A program made the translations under genes and the position numbers. Shown piece by piece: positions 59,200 through 64,000 of a DNA stretch of 64,000 nucleotides (the first letter of the stretch is position 1; every line of letters begins with the position of its first letter). Location: the NCBI RefSeq assembly GCF_018139145.2, contig NC_059480.1, positions 13,206,428 to 13,270,427 on the forward strand. The letters run 5' to 3'. The DNA comes from Gymnogyps californianus. Lineage: Eukaryota; Chordata; Aves; Accipitriformes; Cathartidae. Under the pieces are notes generated by a model. That model made no database searches. It had not been told where the DNA came from and saw nothing but the letters and a program-made list of their open reading frames with translations.

Positions 59200-60570
59200 T
59201 CTCTTTTCACATGCTTTTTCTGAGAAAAATGACTATAAATGATCTGACTTATCCCAGCCCTTGGCTTGCCCTCCCTTCCCCCCTCACAACTCTGCCTTTT
59301 TATCTCTTGGCACTGGATGTAGAAGTTTCTTGCATACACCATGTCTGATCTTATCCTCACCCATACCCCAGTGACCTTCACTTAATTCATCTCCAGATCT
59401 CTCTTGTGCCCCTGACTTTCCCTTCCTTATCATTCTTCTGAAGCTCTCTGCTTTTTTTTTTGCCAGCCACAGAGCAATGAGGATGCTGTGCAGTAAAACC
59501 TTGTGGCCCATGCAAGTACCCAAAATTCATCTTCTCTTATCACTAAGCTCATCCAACATGCCCATTACCATTGTTGTTTGGAGATAGCAAAGTCAGCTCC
59601 TGCCTCTTGTTTTCACCAAAACCTCTAAAGAGAACTAGTTACAAAGCTTCGTTCATGCAGATTTGACTGGTTTTCTGACTACTTTTCTCCTTTTACATGT
59701 CATCTCTGGTAGAGTCATCTCAGAGCACAAGGTCAGCTACTGTCCTTACCCGAGTTGTTGGCAGACCCACTCTTTTATGTGTTTGTCTCCATCTGTCTAA
59801 ATGCAATCAATCAGTTTGCATTCAGTATGACCAACCGGAATTCTTATTCTTTACCCTCATATTTTCATTTTCATGATTTTCTCTTTCAGTTGTTAAAAAA
59901 ACGCTGCCTTCTGTTGGCCATTTAGGCCATATTATGGATATCATCCTTCATCTTCTCTGGCTTGCAATATCCAGGCCCTACACACATGGCATCTCCAACA
60001 CTATCTTTTCTTTCAATGTGTTATAACTGAAATCTGTCTGCTGCATCCGTCCCTTGGATGTGACAAATACTAAATGCTTTGCTTGTATTCACTTTCAGTG
60101 CCACTTTCAGTTACAAAGATCTTTCTCCTGACTTGTTCCAGCCAGTCCCTATTGGCCCCTCTCTGTGGAAATATTTCTTCCCAAACACTCTGCTGCTCCA
60201 CAGTGTAGCCACATGCACTCTCAGTTGCTTTTGAAATATCAACCCTCATTTCCAGTTAGCCCAGGGTATTAGCCTTCATTCCTTGTTAGAACTCTCAAAT
60301 ACGCATCTTTTTCCTCTTGCCATGTTTCTTCAGACTCTTGGAATATTAACATGCCAAAATACCTCATTAACTCCTTTCAGATACCACTGTAAAACTACAT
60401 GTTTTTACTGTCCTGATTAAAATAATTTTGACTGTTAAATGCAGAAGTGTGCTAAGGTTGCTTCTTGTCACTAGCCAGTTTTTGTCTTTGCCTTTGCCTT
60501 TGTCATTTGGTTTCTCTTAAACTTGGACTGAAAGCTGTTTAGGACCAGACCTTCTTGTTTTTATGAACTG
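59200..60570 (+). mobile_element. Decayed L2/L3-type LINE 3' region
   Basis: A long, clearly pyrimidine-rich plus strand is typical of the end of the reverse-transcriptase frame and 3' UTR of L2/L3 (CR1-superfamily) LINEs. Two landmarks are in the expected order: 'CCACTGTAAAACTACATGTT' (60384-60403), resembling the conserved '..CTCAAAACTCACCTCTTT' end of the frame, and about 120 bp later 'GGACTGAAAGCTGTTTAGGA' (60525-60544), resembling 'GACTGTAAGCTCCTTGGGGC'. All frames are broken by stops. Boundaries are approximate. Confidence 0.4.
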
Positions 60571-60574
60571 ATTC

Positions 60575-63500
60575 ATAGCAAAAGACGTTTCCTTTGTGCT
60601 TTTGCACTTGGAAAGCACGCACTTTGTAGCAGAATTTTTTCAATCATCTCGCCAGATCACCATCTCTTTTTTTTTTCTTCCCTACTCTTTCCTCGTACAT
60701 AAGATCTTAACTTTCACATGTGCGTTTCTCATTAAGGCCTGACTGTTCCCATGAGAAGTTCAGAATCTCTCTATTTCTGCTAGATTAGAAATCTAGACAG
60801 ATGCAATTAGAAAGCAGATGATAATAAACTGTTTGATGTCAAAGCCTTTGAAATTGTTTTCATTTCAGCCATCCTTAAATTCAGTTTCTTATTCTTTTTT
60901 TCTAAAGTGCATTTTCTTGAAATAAGGATATTTTCCTGTCACTGTAAGGCAGATACTCAAAAGTTGAACATAATGTGTTTATGTTTCTCTGAGTTGCACA
61001 AGGCTGTCAGTTTTAAAAAATCAAATTTGAAGTCTGTAATTTCTCGGAGGTCTTTAATTTTGTTTTTAACAGAGTCTGCTCAATTTCTAATTTCCATTAT
61101 TATTTCCCTCTGGTGATGCCTCCACAGACCTACAAAAGCAGAAAATTAGAGATAAGTTTGATATGGAAGATCACCAGGGTCTTTGGAAAAGCAAGCATAA
61201 CTCTCTCCAACAGCCCCAAACAAACAGTAATATATTGTTTAGGTATGCTTAGGTATAGCTTCAAAATATTTGTGTGAAAGAGAATAGCTAAAAAAGAAAT
61301 ATAAGCAGTTTGGATTAATCATGGTTCAGTTTTTAAGTCTGTGTGATGTAAAACCAAATGTGCCAATCTTTTGCTGTTTCTTAACTCTTATTTCTCATAT
61401 GTTATAAGAAGCTAGTACTGCGTACGATATCCTAGAAAGAAATGTATGGGGAAGCTCTGAATAACTGCCTTGTTCTAGCTCATCTGAAGTGAAATTTGCT
61501 TTCTTCATGAGGGGAAAAAAAGTGATGCCGGACCTTCAGTAAGTAGGATTTTTAACCTTGGAATTGTGAAGAGTTCATTTCAGCCCAAAGTTATATTGAA
61601 AGACAGCCCATGGGATGAAGTTTCAGGACGTGTTTTTTACCCCAGTGGTTTAAGAATCTACAATATTTGTGCTTTAATGTTAAGAGGGAAAGAGAACACT
61701 CTATTGAAATGACAACAAGAAATCCATTATTGCCTAGATCCAAAACTTGCACCTTCAGAAAGCACGTTCAGCTGCTCATTGGTCTTGAAACCCTCAATTC
61801 TGATGCTTCACCAAAAGGATTTGTTAGGTACAGCCAGGACTGTGTACATCCTAGCTGTGCTGAACATACAGATAACCATTGTATGAGAGTTTGGGCCCCA
61901 TGTCTCTGTGCTCATGGGTGTGCACTTTCAGCTGTTGGATAAAAGAGGGAGAATAATAATGTCTATACGTCAGGCTTGCTTAAATATGGTTCCAGACTGC
62001 GGAAGGACGCTGTATTTTTATGCCTTGAGCTTGGGCCAGAAATCAATGAAAGCATCAGAATTTCCTCCTAACACTGTGGTAATTTTCCATTCAGAAGAGC
62101 TGCCCACTCAACACATTTGTTTGTTGGAGATATTGTTATTTACTGTTTGTAACTCAGCTAACACTGGTATTATGCAATTCCCCCTGCTAATGTTCCCCCA
62201 GATATCAACTGGCTTTTCTCTCAGGTAGCTGGTAAATTCAGCCCCATAGCTTACAGCTTATGTTTAGCTAGAAGATTATTGATTCTGTTTCAGAAAAGCT
62301 TTGGTGCCTAAAACGTGTTTTTTTCCCCTGCATGATGTCTATTAGCCTAATGAAGATATAACCTCTGCCCCAAAAACTTTGCTTTACTTAAAGCATATAT
62401 CCTTAGAGTATCATGACTATGGCAACATTCCTGCTCATTCTGCATAGTTGCTGTATATGGAATGTGTAATTAAAAGGTGTGACTTTACCATGAAGCAAAG
62501 CGTGTATGAGTGAGGTACTTTGACTCTTGCAGAGACTGTTGTAAAAGATATAGTTTCAAGTCAGCTGCAAACAACCCAGTTCAGTGCGCTCTCTGCAGAA
62601 CAGGTTTTCTACACTAACTCAACAATTTGGCCATATGAAGAGTCAGTGGAGGCCTTGTAGTGCCTTATCAGGGAAAAGCCCTCAGAATATACGTGTGCTA
62701 ACAAAGATCTCAGAATTAAAGGGAAGACTTTGAACGGCCCATGATCTAAACAAGTCAAATATTTATGAACAAATAATTCAGGCAGGAATAGTTTTCTAAC
62801 AGTTTTGAGAACTGCAAGACCTCTTGGAATATCCCATGATCTAGATAGCATAAGAGCTTATAGCAGTGCAATAAAAGTATGTGCATCTTGCCCAAATTCT
62901 CTCAAATATACTTGCCAAAAATAGGTAGATGTTGTCCACCTCTTGACTATGAAACTTGCTTTTTGTATGCATATTGGGAATTTTTATTTGCATGTATGTG
63001 TTATATGATCCATAGAACAACATCTCAAATACTGAGTATGTGAAATAGACTCATCTATATATTTTTATTCCTGGTTTAAAATGCTGCCTCATTTCACCTT
63101 TCCCTCAAGATGTGACATGAATTAATTCTATAAAGGCCTGTCATATCTGTTTCATTTTAAATGGGGTGCATATAATTTCTTTAAAGGGGAAAAAATCTGT
63201 TACTTGTGAAAATTATTTTTAATGTAACTTGGCTAAGCTGCAGATTGAATGAATTAACATATCCATTAAAATCTAGTCTAAGTGCAAGATTTAATTTTGG
63301 GTGATTTCATTGACCTAAGAGGATTTTATGTCTAATTTGGTTTCTCTGGGGTTTTGACATTATTGCCTGAGCTCTTAAAATATAAAAGATAGGCTGGACT
63401 TTTGATACCCCTTATAATTAAATTTCAGTGACATCCGCAAAGTGATGAGACCATTAATATAGGCCCAGAACGTGAAGGCCTGAGGCCATGTCTCCACCAT

Positions 63501-64000
63501 ATCAGTCTGCAGCCTTTTTCCCATTTGTTGGGTGGGGTTGGTGGACACAACAGCAGCAATACAGACCTTTGCCCTCAAAGGGTTTGGCTTCAAGAGCTCT
63601 GGCTGCTGCCTAACGCTGACTGAGCCATGCTAGCACCAGAGACAGTTAAGTCTTGTGCCATTCCTATTTGCATATTACTATTTATGTAGATTTGGCCAGG
63701 GCTGAAAGCTAAAATGCCAACATCTGTTATCACTTCTGTTTTCTGATGATTTTGAGCTCTACTTTTGGGAACAAAGAAATTCAGATGATTTGGAGTTTTG
63801 TTGAAACATCTACGTGCTTAGATTGAAAAATACATCAAAACGTTGGAGAAATATTTTTCTCTGATAGCTTCTGAGGGCATCAGCTTGCTTGCTTGTTTAT
63901 TTGGTTTTGGTTTTTAAGATCTTGAGAGGCACAGTGGCCTGATTCAGAAGGATCAGGAAGAAGCAGTCAAAGTCACAGAACTTCCTTTACCCTGTTCTTG
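60575..64000. other. Unique AT-rich non-coding DNA to the window end
   Basis: I see no gene, RNA or clear repeat. Two overlapping plus-strand frames (61667-61942, 91 codons; 61908-62228, 106 codons) are unrecognised and without domains. No feature appears cut by the right edge. Confidence 0.5.

Noticed and set aside
61667..62228. Two overlapping plus-strand frames of 91 and 106 codons as genes
   Set aside because: Different frames, no domains, no splice signals of note and no promoter features.
1..64000. Bacterial or phage features such as operons, CRISPR arrays or attachment sites
   Set aside because: Repeat content, splice-like signals, AT-rich gene-free texture and LTR/CR1/MIR elements all show a vertebrate nuclear genome.

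Overview
The window looks like non-coding nuclear DNA from a bird, most likely a neoavian. It is AT-rich, contains no long open reading frame, and has no operon-like or bacterial features. The avian assignment rests on three things: two solo LTRs beginning TGTCCTGGTTTCAGCTGGGA, a family I recognise from neoavian genomes; short fragments of CR1 LINE 3' ends; and decayed fragments of old amniote repeats (MIR-type SINEs and L2/L3-type LINE). I see no rRNA, tRNA, CRISPR array or intact transposon, and no exon I can assign to a known protein. The stretch is best read as a gene desert or the inside of a very large intron.

Layout. 1-8.5 kb: unique AT-rich DNA with poly-G/poly-T tracts and a tRNA-like repeat relic near 3.9-4.0 kb. 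8.54-8.68 kb: an irregular A/C-rich tract. 9-20 kb: mostly unique sequence, including several blocks that read like conserved non-coding enhancers (about 10.0, 16.8, 17.2-17.7 and 18.9 kb) and a MIR relic at 15.7 kb. 23.27-23.89 kb: solo LTR A. 24.1 kb: MIR relic. 26.6-29.3 kb: the most exon-like part of the window. It has several good splice-site pairs with open frames, but no recognisable protein. 33.0 kb: a well-preserved MIR relic. 34.8-37.7 kb: a patch richer in GC and CpG. 40.3 kb: an enhancer-like block with a perfect TCF/LEF box. 44.1-44.6 kb: MIR relic, tandem 22-bp duplication and a spaced direct repeat. 49.35-49.96 kb: solo LTR B with a perfect 5-bp target duplication. 51.7 kb: a run of 42 T. 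56.4-56.9 kb: two CR1 tails pointing away from each other. 59.2-60.6 kb: a pyrimidine-rich decayed LINE of L2/L3 type.

How the parts relate. The two LTRs lie in the same orientation about 25.5 kb apart, but they have different target duplications and are only about 80-85% alike by eye. They are independent old solo insertions, not the ends of one provirus. No retroviral gag, pol or env reading frame is visible between them. The remaining functional content would be regulatory DNA (homeodomain, TCF, GATA, HNF1-like and OTX-like sites) and possibly one or more lncRNAs. The splice-site and enhancer calls are by-eye inferences and carry low confidence. I did not find a convincing novel biological system. 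The best leads are the duplicated homeodomain-site block at 17.2 kb and the candidate small spliced gene at 26.6-27.9 kb.
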